Notes: generated by a model from the sequence alone, not told the origin. A stretch of DNA of 55,446 nt from Giesbergeria sp. (GCA_023150295.1 JAKLLE010000017.1:1-55446); one strand, 5' to 3'. Numbered from the stretch's first letter, positions 8,089 through 17,340 are shown. Program-made: numbers and translations.

Positions 8089-8679
8089 TTATTCGCGCCC
8101 TGGCACCGCCAGAAAGTGCGTGCGGTAGTGCACCAGCTCTTCGATGGATTCATGCACATCGGCCAGCGCTGTGTGCTTTTGCGCCTTCTTGAAGCTGCTG
8201 TAGGCGTCTGGCTTCCAGCGCCTGGCCAGCTCCTTGAGGGTGCTGACATCCACGTTGCGGTAGTGAAAGAAGGCTTCCAGCTTGGGCATGTAGCGCGCCA
8301 GAAAACGGCGATCCTGCCCGATGCTGTTGCCGCACAGCGGCACCTTGGCCTTGGGCACGTACTGCGTGAGGAAGGCAATGAGCTGCCGCTCGGCCTCTTC
8401 CTCGGTCAGCGTGGAGGCCTTGACCTTGTCGATGAGGCCGCTTCTGCCGTGCGTGCCCTTGTTCCAGGCATCCATCTTGCCCAGCAGCTCGTCGGACTGG
8501 TGGATGACCAGCACCGGCCCTTCGACGCGCACGTCCAGGTGGGGGCTGGTGACGACGACGGCGATTTCCAGGATGCGTTCGATTTCGGGGTTCAGGCCGG
8601 TCATTTCGCAGTCGAGCCAGACGAGGTTCTGGTCCGATTTGGCCAGCACGGGAGCAGCAGGGGCAAGGGTTTCAGACAT
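8089..8679 (-). CDS. orn: Oligoribonuclease
   Basis: A 3'-5' exoribonuclease that finishes RNA decay by degrading dinucleotides (and pGpG from c-di-GMP turnover) in the cytosol. It has 196 residues; the family is usually about 180, and the extra length is a short N-terminal extension. DnaQ-fold (DEDDh) motifs are clear: WLDCEMTGL with catalytic D23 and E25, [15 protein letters not shown], and [10 protein letters not shown] with the catalytic His and Asp. ATG 8679 is chosen because the conserved core starts soon after. The gene is divergent from the M48 protease, 37 bases away, so the two promoters must overlap. The pairing orn/M48/rsgA is a familiar neighbourhood in betaproteobacteria. Confidence 0.96.
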   Translation of the reverse strand: MSETLAPAAPVLAKSDQNLVWLDCEMTGLNPEIERILEIAVVVTSPHLDVRVEGPVLVIHQSDELLGKMDAWNKGTHGRSGLIDKVKASTLTEEEAERQLIAFLTQYVPKAKVPLCGNSIGQDRRFLARYMPKLEAFFHYRNVDVSTLKELARRWKPDAYSSFKKAQKHTALADVHESIEELVHYRTHFLAVPGRE

Positions 8680-8716
8680 GGGCGCGATTGTCGCCGATGG
8701 CCTACACTCGCGCCTC

Positions 8717-10033
8717 ATGCCTGCAGACGCCCCCGTTTCTCTCTCTCCTTCGCTGGCCCTGACGCTGGCCTTTGTCGCGGCGCTGGTGGCCGGGCTGCTG
8801 CTCAAGCTGTGGCTGCAGTCGCGCCAGATCCGCCACGTCATGCGCCACCGCCATGCGGTGCCCACCAGCTTTGCCCAGCATGTGCCGCTGGCCGCGCACC
8901 AGAAGGCCGCCGACTACACCGTGGCCAAGGCCCGCCTGGGCCTGGTGGAAATGGCGCTGGGCTCTGCCGTGCTGCTGGGCTGGACGTTGCTGGGCGGCCT
9001 GGACACCCTGCACCAAGCGCTGCTCGCCTGGCTGGGCGGCGGCATGGTGCAGCAACTGGCGCTGCTGGCGGCATTTGCCCTCATCAACGGCGTGATCGAC
9101 CTGCCCCTGACGCTTTACCAGACCTTTGTGCTGGAGCAGCGCTATGGCTTCAACCAGATGACCTTGCGCCTGTGGTTGGCCGACCTGGCCAAGTCGCTGC
9201 TGCTGGGTGCGCTGATCGGGCTGCCGATCGCTGCGGCGGTGCTGTGGCTCATGGGCAGTGCGGGCGGCCTGTGGTGGCTGTGGGCCTGGGGCCTGTGGAT
9301 GGGGTTCAACCTGCTGCTGATGGTGGTGTACCCCGTCTTCATTGCCCCGCTGTTCAACAAGTTTGAGCCGCTGGCGGACGCGTCGCTCACGGCCCGCGTC
9401 ACCGCACTGATGCAACGCTGCGGCTTCCAGGCCAAGGGCCTGTTCGTGATGGATGGCAGCCGCCGCAGCGCCCACGCCAACGCCTACTTCACCGGGTTGG
9501 GCAGCGCCAAACGCGTGGTGTTTTTCGACACCCTGCTCAAGCAGCTCTCGCCCGCCGAGGTCGAGGCCGTGCTGGCGCACGAGCTGGGGCACTTCCACCA
9601 CCGCCACATCGTGCAACGCATGGTGATGATGTTTGCGCTGAGCTTGGCTGGCTTTGCGCTGCTGGGCTGGCTGTCGGCACAGCCCTGGTTCTACGCCGGT
9701 CTGGGCGTGCGCCCCAGCCTGGCGCTGCTGGTGCCCGGCGCACCCAGCGCGCCGCACGATGCACTGGCGCTGCTGCTGTTCATGCTGGTGGTGCCGGTGT
9801 TCACGGTGTTCCTCGCACCCTTGTTCGCGCAGCTTTCGCGCCGCCACGAGTTCCAGGCCGACGCCTATGCCATGGCGCAGGCCAGCGGCGCCGACCTGGC
9901 CTCGGCCCTGCTCAAGCTGTACGAGGACAATGCCTCCACGCTCACGCCCGACCCCTTGTTCGTCAAGTTCCACTACTCGCACCCGCCCGCCAGCGAGCGG
10001 CTGGCGCGCATGCCCTCCCCCACCACCGCATGA
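8717..10033 (+). CDS. M48-family membrane metalloprotease (Ste24/CAAX-like)
   Basis: A 438-residue integral inner-membrane zinc protease. The N-terminal half has several hydrophobic helices (about 10-30, 75-95, 110-130, 155-180, 185-205), followed by the catalytic core. Zinc motif HELGH lies at 288-292; the third ligand is in [11 protein letters not shown] (around 380). More membrane helices lie between them, as in Ste24-type peptidases. Bacterial members cut membrane or misfolded proteins; prenyl substrates are not expected here. ATG 8717 is preferred because it begins just before the first helix. The stop overlaps the phhB start (ATGA), so the two genes are translationally coupled. Confidence 0.92.
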   Translation: MPADAPVSLSPSLALTLAFVAALVAGLLLKLWLQSRQIRHVMRHRHAVPTSFAQHVPLAAHQKAADYTVAKARLGLVEMALGSAVLLGWTLLGGLDTLHQALLAWLGGGMVQQLALLAAFALINGVIDLPLTLYQTFVLEQRYGFNQMTLRLWLADLAKSLLLGALIGLPIAAAVLWLMGSAGGLWWLWAWGLWMGFNLLLMVVYPVFIAPLFNKFEPLADASLTARVTALMQRCGFQAKGLFVMDGSRRSAHANAYFTGLGSAKRVVFFDTLLKQLSPAEVEAVLAHELGHFHHRHIVQRMVMMFALSLAGFALLGWLSAQPWFYAGLGVRPSLALLVPGAPSAPHDALALLLFMLVVPVFTVFLAPLFAQLSRRHEFQADAYAMAQASGADLASALLKLYEDNASTLTPDPLFVKFHYSHPPASERLARMPSPTTA

Positions 10034-10368
10034 CATCCATGTTGAAGCAAAAAGACTGGTCTACGCAAGCGCGACGGGCGCTGACAGCTCCTGAATTGGT
10101 AGCAAAACTCGCCCAACTGGAAGGCTGGCAGCTGCAGGGCGACGGCGCCGATGTGGCCATTGCCAAGACCTTCCGCTTTGCCAACTACCACGAGACCCTG
10201 GCCTTTGTGAACGCAGTGGCCTTCATTGCCCACACGCAGGACCACCACCCCGACCTGTCCGTGCACTACGACCGCTGCGTGGTGCGCTTCAACACCCACG
10301 ACGTGGGCGGCATCTCCGGCACCGACATCGACTGCGCCCTGCGCGTCGAAGCGCTGCTGGCACCCTGA
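10030..10368 (+). CDS. phhB: Pterin-4a-carbinolamine dehydratase
   Basis: Recycles 4a-hydroxytetrahydrobiopterin after aromatic amino-acid hydroxylation. The 112-residue protein contains the family core: FRFANYHETLAFVNAVAFIA, then the active-site histidines in HTQDHHPDL and the closing RFNTHDVGGIS. The start ATG overlaps the M48 stop by four bases, and rsgA follows 14 bases after the stop, making a three-gene operon. Oddity: residues 7-26, before the conserved core, correspond to a copy of the dispersed 60-base element (10048-10107), so the N-terminus may have been acquired from a repeat. No phenylalanine hydroxylase gene is in the window. Confidence 0.93.
   Translation: MTSMLKQKDWSTQARRALTAPELVAKLAQLEGWQLQGDGADVAIAKTFRFANYHETLAFVNAVAFIAHTQDHHPDLSVHYDRCVVRFNTHDVGGISGTDIDCALRVEALLAP
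10048..10107 (+). repeat. Dispersed 60-base element, copy J (inside phhB)
   Basis: A weaker copy, aligned without gaps: CAAAAA at the left end, GGGCGCT at offset 29 (aligning with the usual AAGCGCT), CAGCT, and GGTAGCAAAA at the right end. It codes for PhhB residues 7-26 on the sense strand in phase 0. Confidence 0.5.
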
Positions 10369-10382
10369 ACGCCTTGCGCAGC

Positions 10383-11327
10383 ATGGCGTCCCCCAACGCG
10401 CAGCACGAAGGCCTGGTGGTGGCCACCCACGGCCGCCACTGCGTGGTGGAAACCAGCGACGGCCAGCAGCGCATCTGCCACCCGCGCGGCAAGAAAAGCC
10501 AGGCCGTGGTGGGCGACCGCGTGCGCTGGCAAGGCGCGGCACCGGGCCAGGGCGAGGAAGGCACCATCGAGAAGGTGCTGGAGCGGCGCAACCTGTTCTA
10601 CCGCCAGGACGAGATCCGCACCAAATCGTTTGCGGCCAACATCGACCAGGTGCTGATCCTGATCGCCGCCGAGCCGGTGTTCTCGGAAAGCCAGCTCGCA
10701 CGCGCCCTCATTGCCGCCGAGGCCGCCCACATCCAGCCGCTGATTGCACTGAACAAGCGCGACCTCACCGAACCCTTCGCCCGCGCCTGGGAGCGCCTGG
10801 CCCCTTACCGCCGCATGGGCGGCGCGCACCCCTACGAGGTGCTGGCGCTGGGCCTGGCCCAGGCCGATGCGGACGACCGCGCCACACTGCAACGCTGCCT
10901 GCAGGGCAAGGCCACGCTGGTGCTGGGCCCTTCGGGCTCGGGCAAGAGCACGCTGATCAACCTGCTGGTGCCCGGCGCCCAGGTGCAAACGGGCGAAATC
11001 TCCCAGGCGCTCAACTCCGGCAAACACACCACCACGGCCACGCGCTGGTACTGGGTGGATCGCGCCAACGGCACGGCGCTGATCGACTCGCCAGGCTTCC
11101 AGGAATTTGGCCTGCACCACCTTGCCCCCACGCAACTGGCGGCCTGCATGCCCGACATTGCGGCCCATGCCAGCGCCTGCCGCTTCTACAACTGCACGCA
11201 CCTGCACGAGCCGGGCTGCGGGGTGATTTCCGCAGTCAATCAGGCGGACAGCGTCGACGGGATCAACGCCAATCGCTATAAAATTTATAGCGACCTGTAT
11301 GCTGAACTAGCGCAGACGCGCTACTGA
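10383..11327 (+). CDS. rsgA: Ribosome small subunit-dependent GTPase A
   Basis: A late 30S-assembly GTPase that releases RbfA. It has 314 residues and the circularly permuted GTPase order: an N-terminal OB fold, then G4 NKRD (124-127), G1 GPSGSGKS (182-189), G2 TTTAT (~216-220) and G3 DSPG (235-238). The C-terminal zinc finger is visible as C266, C271, H273 and C279. ATG 10383 is used; a TTG nine bases earlier is also in frame. It is third in the M48-phhB-rsgA operon. The last ~30 residues contain a degenerate copy of the 60-base dispersed element (residues 285-304), downstream of the zinc finger. Confidence 0.96.
   Translation: MASPNAQHEGLVVATHGRHCVVETSDGQQRICHPRGKKSQAVVGDRVRWQGAAPGQGEEGTIEKVLERRNLFYRQDEIRTKSFAANIDQVLILIAAEPVFSESQLARALIAAEAAHIQPLIALNKRDLTEPFARAWERLAPYRRMGGAHPYEVLALGLAQADADDRATLQRCLQGKATLVLGPSGSGKSTLINLLVPGAQVQTGEISQALNSGKHTTTATRWYWVDRANGTALIDSPGFQEFGLHHLAPTQLAACMPDIAAHASACRFYNCTHLHEPGCGVISAVNQADSVDGINANRYKIYSDLYAELAQTRY
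11236..11295 (+). repeat. Dispersed 60-base element, copy I (3' end of rsgA)
   Basis: A degenerate copy. The right half has GCTAT, a 7-base spacer and ATAGCGA at exactly the usual positions; the left half keeps GGC and AGCG. It codes for RsgA residues 285-304 on the sense strand, in a different codon phase from copies F, H and J. Confidence 0.4.
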
Positions 11328-11334
11328 CCCGGCG

Positions 11335-12414
11335 TTAAACGGCGCAGCGCTCCAGCCACAGCAGGTATTCGTCCCACGCAGGCTCGTAGGCGACCGACAG
11401 TTCCAGCGCCTCGGGGTTGGCCAGGCAGCGGCGTGCCACCTCCAGCGCAGCCTGCACGGCCTGCAGGCTGTCGGATGCGTAGCAGCACACATGGCGCTGG
11501 CCTTCGCCCTGCACCACATGGCTGCAAATGCCTTGCTGCAGGTGCTCCACGACTACCGTCCAGGCTTTTTCGAAGGCACGCGCCGCCGCCTGGGCCTGCG
11601 CTGTGCCAGCAGGCACGCTGGCTTGCACGCGCCAGCCCAGGTCGGCGCGACCGACCAGCGCGTTGGCGGCGCGGTTGACCTGGGCCTGCATTTCCTGCCC
11701 GCTGCCGTTGCGGCCCTTGAGGGTGGCCCAGTCGGCCTGCACCGGGTAGCGCCCGCTGCGCCCCAGCACGTCCAACCAGCAGGCATCGACAGCGGCCACG
11801 GCCTCGTCCAGCGGCACGGGGGCCTGGTTCTGGAAGCCCAGGCCTTCGCTCAGGCCATCTTCCTCGAATTCCACCAGGCCCACTTTCACCGCAAAGTCGT
11901 ACTCGCCCAGCATGTGGTCCAGCAGGATGAAGGCCATGTGCCGCGCGTGCTCGCGCATGTCGGTGGGCACCGTGCAGGCAAACGACAGGGCGAGCGCCAC
12001 CCGGCCTTCGCACTGGCCCACGCGCACGCGCAGGTCTTGGGTGGACAGCTCGAACGCATCCATGCGCATGCCAAAACCCGTGCCGGTGCGCTGGCGAAAC
12101 GCCGTGACCTGCCAGGGCAGCCCCTGGGGCACCTGCGCCACCACGGCCTGCACGGCGGCAAAGTGGTCTGTGCTGCCGTGCGAAGTGAACACCAGGCGGG
12201 CGGCGCCGTCCTGCATATCGGGGCTGGCGCCCTCGGCCTCGGCGGCGACACCGGGAACATGGGCCTCCAGCAGGTCGTTGAGGCGGTTGACCAGCTCCAC
12301 CAGAGGCAGGCTGTTCAGGCTGGTCTGCTCTGCCTGCACGCTGCGCCAGAAGGCCTGGGCCAGCGTGGGCAGTTCGGCGGGGGCGGGGGGCGCAAGCTCG
12401 GGGGTATCGGTCAT
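11335..12414 (-). CDS. Uncharacterised cytosolic protein
   Basis: A 359-residue acidic protein with no signal peptide and no long hydrophobic segment. It has few cysteines, and an aromatic/acidic C-terminus (AYEPAWDEYLLWLERC). I recognise no catalytic motif. A conserved-looking stretch around residues 145-190 (ARHMAFILLDHMLGEYDF) may be a core. It is convergent with rsgA, seven bases apart, and lies upstream of the CobD-like gene on the same strand, separated only by a 60-base dispersed element. The frame is well supported by codon usage and by tight packing between neighbours, so it is a real gene; the function is unknown. Confidence 0.8.
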   Translation of the reverse strand: MTDTPELAPPAPAELPTLAQAFWRSVQAEQTSLNSLPLVELVNRLNDLLEAHVPGVAAEAEGASPDMQDGAARLVFTSHGSTDHFAAVQAVVAQVPQGLPWQVTAFRQRTGTGFGMRMDAFELSTQDLRVRVGQCEGRVALALSFACTVPTDMREHARHMAFILLDHMLGEYDFAVKVGLVEFEEDGLSEGLGFQNQAPVPLDEAVAAVDACWLDVLGRSGRYPVQADWATLKGRNGSGQEMQAQVNRAANALVGRADLGWRVQASVPAGTAQAQAAARAFEKAWTVVVEHLQQGICSHVVQGEGQRHVCCYASDSLQAVQAALEVARRCLANPEALELSVAYEPAWDEYLLWLERCAV

Positions 12415-12429
12415 GGGGATTTCTTTAAG

Positions 12430-12489
12430 TAAAAATGGCTTCTACCGCAATATCCATAAGCGGTAGCAGCTATGATTTTTATAGCAAAC
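12430..12489 (+). repeat. Dispersed 60-base element, copy A (intergenic)
   Basis: A clear copy with TAAAAAT at the left end, a hairpin CTACCGC/GCGGTAG (12442-12448 with 12460-12466), then AGCAGCTAT, a 7-base spacer and TAGCAA. It fills nearly the whole gap between two minus-strand genes and ends at the base before the CobD-like stop codon (12490). Confidence 0.85.
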
Positions 12490-13476
12490 TCAACCCAACA
12501 GGTTGGCCAGGGTCAGCAAGGCGAGCAGCAGCATCCACACCACCACCGAACGCCAGACCAGGCCCACCACGCTGCGCAGGTGGCCCACTTCTGCCTCGCG
12601 GCCGGGGGTGCTTTCGCTCTCGCCGATGGCTGCTTCCACCTGGAAGCCCTGCGTGGACAGTGGCTGCATGCGCGCCTTGAGCGCCTCGCCGCCCAGGCGC
12701 ACGTTGATGGCCCCCGAGGTGGCAGCCAGGATCACGCCGTCGTTGTCGTTGGGAAAGCGCTGCGCGTGAAAGCGCCAGCCCTCGATGGCTTCCTCGAAAC
12801 TGCCCACCACGGCAAAGCACAGCGCCGTCAGGCGTGCGGGCACCCAGTCGATAGCGGTCCAGGCACGGGAGGTGGCCTCGCGCAACGCCGGGCTGGCACG
12901 TTGCAGGCTCTCGTCCCCCCGGTCGACCCAATAGCGCGAGACGAATTCAGCCATGCGGTACAGCACCGCGCCCGTGGGGCCCAGGCCCAGCGCGGCCAGC
13001 ACGGACGTCCAGGCCAGCACGCCAAACATGTGGCGGTGCGCGGCCAGCACAGAGTATTCGATCACATGGCGCACCACCTCGCTGCGCGGCAGGTCGCCCA
13101 CATCCACCTGCTGCCAGTCGGCCAGGCGCTCGCGGGCGCGGGCCTCGTCGCCCATCTCCAGCGCATCACGGATGCCCGTGAAATGGTGGCTGAACTGGCG
13201 AAACCCCAGCGTGATGTAAAGCACCGCCACGCTCCAGAACACCGCTACGGGCCAGCCCACCCACCACATCAGCGCCCAGTGCATCGCCAGCACAAAAAGG
13301 GGAGGCACCAGCACCGCCAGCCCCCAGGCCACCCAGCCGTGGTGCGGGCCGCCAGCGTCAAAGTTGCGGCTGACCGACAGCGCCCACGCACGCAGTCCAC
13401 CGTGGATCGGGTTGCTGCGCGCCAGGGGGCGTGCCTGCTCGATCAGCAGGGCAAACAGGATGGCGAAGAAACTCAT
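12490..13476 (-). CDS. CobD/CbiB-like membrane protein
   Basis: A 328-residue inner-membrane protein of the CobD/CbiB-AmpE type. In the cobalamin pathway CbiB attaches aminopropanol to cobyric acid. The N-terminus FFAILFALLIEQARPL, hydrophobic helices around 45-75 and 80-95, a central PTGAVLYRM segment and a final hydrophobic helix (about 308-325) fit the family. The protein lacks the strict EGNxxD-type context I would expect in a bona fide CbiB, and no cob genes are nearby, so a role in cobalamin synthesis is uncertain; AmpE-like signalling is an alternative. It is co-directional with the NUDIX gene 234 bases upstream. Confidence 0.75.
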   Translation of the reverse strand: MSFFAILFALLIEQARPLARSNPIHGGLRAWALSVSRNFDAGGPHHGWVAWGLAVLVPPLFVLAMHWALMWWVGWPVAVFWSVAVLYITLGFRQFSHHFTGIRDALEMGDEARARERLADWQQVDVGDLPRSEVVRHVIEYSVLAAHRHMFGVLAWTSVLAALGLGPTGAVLYRMAEFVSRYWVDRGDESLQRASPALREATSRAWTAIDWVPARLTALCFAVVGSFEEAIEGWRFHAQRFPNDNDGVILAATSGAINVRLGGEALKARMQPLSTQGFQVEAAIGESESTPGREAEVGHLRSVVGLVWRSVVVWMLLLALLTLANLLG

Positions 13477-13589
13477 GGCCCCGGATCATACCGGCCCCCT
13501 GCGACGGTCGGTCTTTGGAGGCAACGGGGTTCGGTTTCTGCTCTGCTTCCCTTGACACCACGCATCGGTAACGCCCCATAAACCAGCAC

Positions 13590-13728
13590 GCGCCAGGCCA
13601 GCGGCCACCGCGCAAGGGCCGCCCCGCCGCGCTGGTGGCGTTCCCCCTCCGCGAGCGAAGCGAAGCAGAGAGGGGGGAAGGCGCCAAAGGCGACTCAGGG
13701 GGGAGCCCCTTTATCCTGCGCTCATGAA
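13590..13728. repeat. GC-rich structured intergenic element
   Basis: The gap between the NUDIX stop (13711) and the CobD-like start (13476) holds a strongly structured GC-rich block: GGCGCCAAAGGCG near 13680-13692, a CCCCTC/GAGGGGGG pair flanking a GCGAGCGAAGCGAAGC tract, and GGCC-rich hairpins at 13590-13625. From memory, sequences like this are common between genes in Comamonadaceae; only one copy is present here, so repetitiveness cannot be shown from the window. Confidence 0.4.
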
Positions 13729-14424
13729 ACGGTAAAAATTGCGCAGCATGCCCGCTGTGGCACCCCAGATGAAGCGCTGGATACCGCCGTCGTCGTAAGG
13801 CATGGAGAACCATTCGCGCCGCACGCCTTCCCACACCACGACGTGGCGCTGGTGGTGGGCGGGGTTGAGCAAAAAGGCCAGCGGTACCTCGAACACGGCC
13901 GCCACCTCGTAGGGGTTGGGCTGCAGCGTGAAGCCGGGCTGCACCAGCGCCACCACCGGCGTGATGATGAAGGCCGAACCCGTGCGGTAAATGGGCAGTG
14001 CGCCCAGCACATCGACAAAGCGGCGCTCCAGGCCCACTTCTTCGTGCGCCTCGCGCAGTGCGGTGTCGGCGGGGGTGGCGTCTTCGGGGTCGGCCTTGCC
14101 GCCCGGAAAGGCGATCTGGCCCGAGTGCGTGGACAGGTGCGCCGTGCGCTCGGTGAGCAGCACCGTGGGCTGCTCGCGCTGCACGATGGGCAGCAGCACA
14201 GCGGCATGGGCGGGAGCACGGTCGGAGAAGCGGCGCTCGGCCGTCAGTTCGGGCTCCCAGGCCGGGGGCGCCAGAAAGCGCGCGCGCAGTGCCTGGGGCG
14301 TTTGCTGCTGCGCGGGAACGGCGGGCAGATGGGCGTCCACGCCCTCGACTGGAACGCTGCGCGGGTCAAAGTCGGGCAGGCGTGCGGTGTCGTGCGAGCG
14401 GTCGGGGGAAGGCGTGGTACTCAT
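13711..14424 (-). CDS. NUDIX hydrolase, CoA pyrophosphatase type
   Basis: Cleaves the pyrophosphate of coenzyme A or related nucleotides in the cytosol. The protein has 237 residues. The NUDIX box runs from GGKADPEDATPADTALREAH into EEVGL, preceded by the CoA-specific UPF0035 signature (LLTERTAHLSTHSGQIAFPG). ATG 14424 (MSTTPSPDRS) is preferred over longer starts toward 14487 because the upstream codons have no ribosome site. It follows rplS by 80 bases on the same strand and may be read through from the ribosomal operon. E. coli NudL is a relative; the exact substrate is inferred only. Confidence 0.9.
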   Translation of the reverse strand: MSTTPSPDRSHDTARLPDFDPRSVPVEGVDAHLPAVPAQQQTPQALRARFLAPPAWEPELTAERRFSDRAPAHAAVLLPIVQREQPTVLLTERTAHLSTHSGQIAFPGGKADPEDATPADTALREAHEEVGLERRFVDVLGALPIYRTGSAFIITPVVALVQPGFTLQPNPYEVAAVFEVPLAFLLNPAHHQRHVVVWEGVRREWFSMPYDDGGIQRFIWGATAGMLRNFYRFMSAG

Positions 14425-14504
14425 GCTGCGAGGGTGCCACAAAAACAAAAAGCCGCTGCGGGCAAATGCCAGCAGCGGCCTGTGCAAAACAACGGGTGGG
14501 GGCC

Positions 14505-14891
14505 TTATGCGGCCGTGCCTTCCGTGGTCTTGACGCGCGAGGGCAGCTTTTCCTTGATGCGTGCCGACTTGCCGCTGCGGTCACGCAGGTAGTACAGCTT
14601 GGCGCGGCGCACATCGCCACGGCGCTTGACTTCGATCTTGGCGATCAGCGGGCTGTAGGACTGGAAGGTGCGCTCCACGCCTTCGCCGTTGGAGATCTTG
14701 CGCACGGTGAAGGCGCTGTTGATGCCGCGGTTGCGCTTGGCGATGACCACGCCTTCGTAGGCCTGCACGCGCTTGCGGTTGCCTTCAACGACGTTCACGC
14801 TGACGATGACGGTGTCGCCGGGGCTGAAGTCAGGAATGGTTTTGCCGAGGCGGGCGATTTCTTCCGCTTCGAGGATCTGGATCAGGTTCAT
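14505..14891 (-). CDS. rplS: 50S ribosomal protein L19
   Basis: A 128-residue structural protein at the 30S-50S interface. The canonical L19 pattern is present: [11 protein letters not shown] at the N-terminus, [38 protein letters not shown], and the [20 protein letters not shown]-terminal signature. It is the last gene of the rpsP-rimM-trmD-rplS operon, 108 bases after trmD. Confidence 0.98.
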   Translation of the reverse strand: MNLIQILEAEEIARLGKTIPDFSPGDTVIVSVNVVEGNRKRVQAYEGVVIAKRNRGINSAFTVRKISNGEGVERTFQSYSPLIAKIEVKRRGDVRRAKLYYLRDRSGKSARIKEKLPSRVKTTEGTAA

Positions 14892-14999
14892 GCTTGCATC
14901 CTAGCGATCTTGCCCGCGCCAGAATTGGCTTTGTCAGGACGGACCTGTGTGCCTTGCACCCTTGCAAGGCGGCCGGGTAGAGGATCGAAAAGCCTTTGA

Positions 15000-15767
15000 T
15001 TATAACCGTTCGGCAAGATCATCCAAGACCCGCTGGTCCTGGGCGCTCAGGCGCCCTGCCGCTCGCGCTGCAGCGATCAGGTCGGGGCGGTGCTGGGCCG
15101 TCAACCGCAGGCGCTGCGCGCGGCGCCACAGTTCGATGTGGGCATGGTGGCCCGAGAGCAGTGCGCCAGGCACGCTGCGGTCTTCCCATACCTCGGGCCG
15201 GGTGTAGTGCGGGCAGTCGAGCAGGCCGTCGAGCTGCGGATTGAAGCTGTCGAGCTTGTGGCTGCCCTCGTCGCCCAGCACGCCGGGCTGCAGGCGCGCC
15301 ACAGCATCCAACAGCGCCAGCGCGGCGATCTCACCGCCCGAGAGCACGAAGTCGCCCAGGCTGATCTGCACATCAACCTCGGCGTCGATGAAGCGCTGGT
15401 CTATGCCCTCGTAACGCCCGCACAGCAGAATGGCGCCGCTGCTGACGGACCACTGCGCCACCGCGCCATGGTCCAGGCGTTGGCCAATGGGCGAGAACAG
15501 CACCAGCGGTGCCTGTGTCTCTACCGCCTCGGCACGATCGGCACGGATGGCGGCCAGGCAGCGCGCCAGCGGCTCGGCCATCATCACCATGCCGGGGCCG
15601 CCGCCAAACGGGCGGTCGTCCACGCGGCGGTAGTTGCCCTCGGCATGGTCGCGCGGGTTCCACAGGCGCACATCGACCTGACCCGAAGCGAACGCACGGC
15701 GCGTCACACCGCTGGCCATAAAAGGAGCGAACAGCTCGGGAAACAGGGTGATGATGTCGAAGCGCAT
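15000..15767 (-). CDS. trmD: tRNA (guanine-N1-)-methyltransferase
   Basis: Methylates G37 of tRNAs with a G next to the anticodon, preventing frameshifts; an SAM-dependent SPOUT enzyme acting as a dimer. At 255 residues it has the normal length. Motifs: MRFDIITLFPELF at the start, DDRPFGGGPGMVMMAEPL, the trefoil-knot SAM loop LCGRYEGIDQRF and SLGDFVLSGGE, and the RPEVWEDRSVPGALLSGHH segment near the C-terminus. It starts 23 bases after rimM in the conserved ribosomal operon. Confidence 0.98.
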   Translation of the reverse strand: MRFDIITLFPELFAPFMASGVTRRAFASGQVDVRLWNPRDHAEGNYRRVDDRPFGGGPGMVMMAEPLARCLAAIRADRAEAVETQAPLVLFSPIGQRLDHGAVAQWSVSSGAILLCGRYEGIDQRFIDAEVDVQISLGDFVLSGGEIAALALLDAVARLQPGVLGDEGSHKLDSFNPQLDGLLDCPHYTRPEVWEDRSVPGALLSGHHAHIELWRRAQRLRLTAQHRPDLIAAARAAGRLSAQDQRVLDDLAERL

Positions 15768-15790
15768 GGCAGGGACTGTGGCGGCCCGTC

Positions 15791-16360
15791 TCAGTAGTCT
15801 GGCTGCCAGTCCACGGTGATGCGTCGGCCAGCCAGATCCACCTGATCCACAAAGGCGGCAACGAAGGGAATCATGCGCTCGATGGGCTTGTCGCCCTGCT
15901 CCTGCTGGAGCACCAGCACGGTCTGCGGGCCGGTGGAGAGCAGGTCGCGCACCTCACCCAGGGAAACGCCCTCGCGGTTGATGACTTCCAGACCGATCAG
16001 ATCGACCCAGTAGTACTCACCGTCCTGCGCTGCCGGGAAATCCGTGCGCGAAAGAAAGATGCGCGCGCCGCGCAGCAGCTCGGCCGCGTTGCGGTCAGCC
16101 ACGTTCTGGGCGTGGGCCACCACGCTGTCGGAATGCTCGCGCACCTGGCGGATGTCCAGCATGGCCGTGCCGCTGAAGGTGCGCGCGCCCTTTTCTGAGG
16201 GCTGAAGGTACCAGCGCCGGGCGGCGAACAAGGCCTGTGGCTGTGCGCTGTGGGGCAGCACCTTGAACCAACCCTTGACGCCCCAGGCGTCCCCGATGCG
16301 CCCGACTTCGATGGCATCGGGCGGGAGTTCTGTGGCGGCGAGCGGAAAGGCAGTGGTCAT
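15791..16360 (-). CDS. rimM: 16S rRNA processing protein
   Basis: An assembly factor for the 30S head that binds S19 through its PRC barrel. It has 189 residues. Motifs: EVGRIGDAWGVKGWFKV at the N-terminus (RimM domain) and the PRC-barrel region YYWVDLIGLEVINREGVSLG with closing MIPFVAAFVDQVDLAGRRI. It is the second gene of the rpsP operon, 74 bases after rpsP. Confidence 0.97.
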   Translation of the reverse strand: MTTAFPLAATELPPDAIEVGRIGDAWGVKGWFKVLPHSAQPQALFAARRWYLQPSEKGARTFSGTAMLDIRQVREHSDSVVAHAQNVADRNAAELLRGARIFLSRTDFPAAQDGEYYWVDLIGLEVINREGVSLGEVRDLLSTGPQTVLVLQQEQGDKPIERMIPFVAAFVDQVDLAGRRITVDWQPDY

Positions 16361-16434
16361 GGCAAAGCAATGAAAAAAGGCGGGCTCCGTCAGTGGGGCA
16401 CCGACGCAACCCGCCCTATCGGGACCGTGTGGAC

Positions 16435-16686
16435 TCAGGCCAGTTTCTTGGCGGCCACCTTGATCAGGCGCTCCACGGCGGGAGACGGCTGGGCGCCCAC
16501 GCCTTGCCAGTAGGCCAGGCGGTCCTGGGCTACGCGCAGGCCTTCTTCGGATTCCTTGGCCAGGGGGTTGTAGAAGCCCAGGCGCTCGATGAAGCGGCCA
16601 TCACGGCGCTCGCGCTTGTCGGCCACGACGATGTGATAGAACGGACGGGCCTTGGCGCCGCCGCGGGAGAGTCGAATAACGACCAT
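16435..16686 (-). CDS. rpsP: 30S ribosomal protein S16
   Basis: An 83-residue S16 with the usual opening [20 protein letters not shown] and the [15 protein letters not shown] signature. It heads the rpsP-rimM-trmD-rplS operon and is divergent from the GNAT acetyltransferase gene, so the 132-base gap must hold the operon promoter. Confidence 0.98.
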   Translation of the reverse strand: MVVIRLSRGGAKARPFYHIVVADKRERRDGRFIERLGFYNPLAKESEEGLRVAQDRLAYWQGVGAQPSPAVERLIKVAAKKLA

Positions 16687-16818
16687 GATTTATCCTTCGG
16701 GTGGTGGGCCAGGCGCACAATGCCAGGCCACATGTATTCACAGCGTTTGAGACACGCGACATGGCCACCCGGCCAGCGACACGCTGCAAAGCCGCTGATT
16801 ATATCTTCTTTACCCTTC

Positions 16819-17340
16819 ATGCTACAGATCCGCCCGAGTCAGGACGGCGATATTGCCGCCATCACCACCATCTACGCCCACCATGTGCTGCACGGCACAG
16901 GCACATTTGAGATCGATCCACCCACCGAAGCCGACATGGCCCAGCGCCGCGCCGACGTGCTGGCACGCGGCCTGCCCTGGCTGGTGGCCGAGCGCGACGG
17001 CCAGGTGCTGGGCTTTGCCTATGCCAACTGGTTCAAGCCCCGCCCGGCCTACCGCTTCACGGCCGAAGACTCCATCTACGTGGCCGATAGCGCTCGCGGC
17101 AGCGGCGTAGGCCGGGCACTGCTGCAGGCGCTGGTGGAGCTTGCGCAGGCCGATGGTCTGCGCAAGCTCATCGCCGTGATTGGAGATTCGGCCAATGCAG
17201 GCTCCATCGGGCTGCACCGTGCCTTGGGCTTTACCGAGGTCGGCGTACTGCGCGCCATGGGCTGGAAGCATGGCGCCTGGCGCGACATCGTGCTGATGGA
17301 AAAACCCCTGGGCGCCGCCGACAGCACCGCTCCCGAATAA
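16819..17340 (+). CDS. GNAT N-acetyltransferase, phosphinothricin-acetyltransferase-like
   Basis: A 173-residue acetyl-CoA-dependent N-acetyltransferase of the Pat/MnaT branch. Visible features: IRPSQDGDIAAITTIYAHHV at the N-terminus, the acetyl-CoA loop RGSGVGRALLQAL (about 94-106), IAVIGDSANAGSIGLHRALG and the closing GWKHGAWRDIVLMEKPL typical of this branch. Relatives acetylate phosphinothricin, methionine sulphoximine or methionine analogues. ATG 16819 is chosen because the conserved region starts at residue 2-3; a longer frame reaches into the rpsP promoter region and has no domain. The TM2-like gene follows seven bases after the stop. Confidence 0.92.
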   Translation: MLQIRPSQDGDIAAITTIYAHHVLHGTGTFEIDPPTEADMAQRRADVLARGLPWLVAERDGQVLGFAYANWFKPRPAYRFTAEDSIYVADSARGSGVGRALLQALVELAQADGLRKLIAVIGDSANAGSIGLHRALGFTEVGVLRAMGWKHGAWRDIVLMEKPLGAADSTAPE

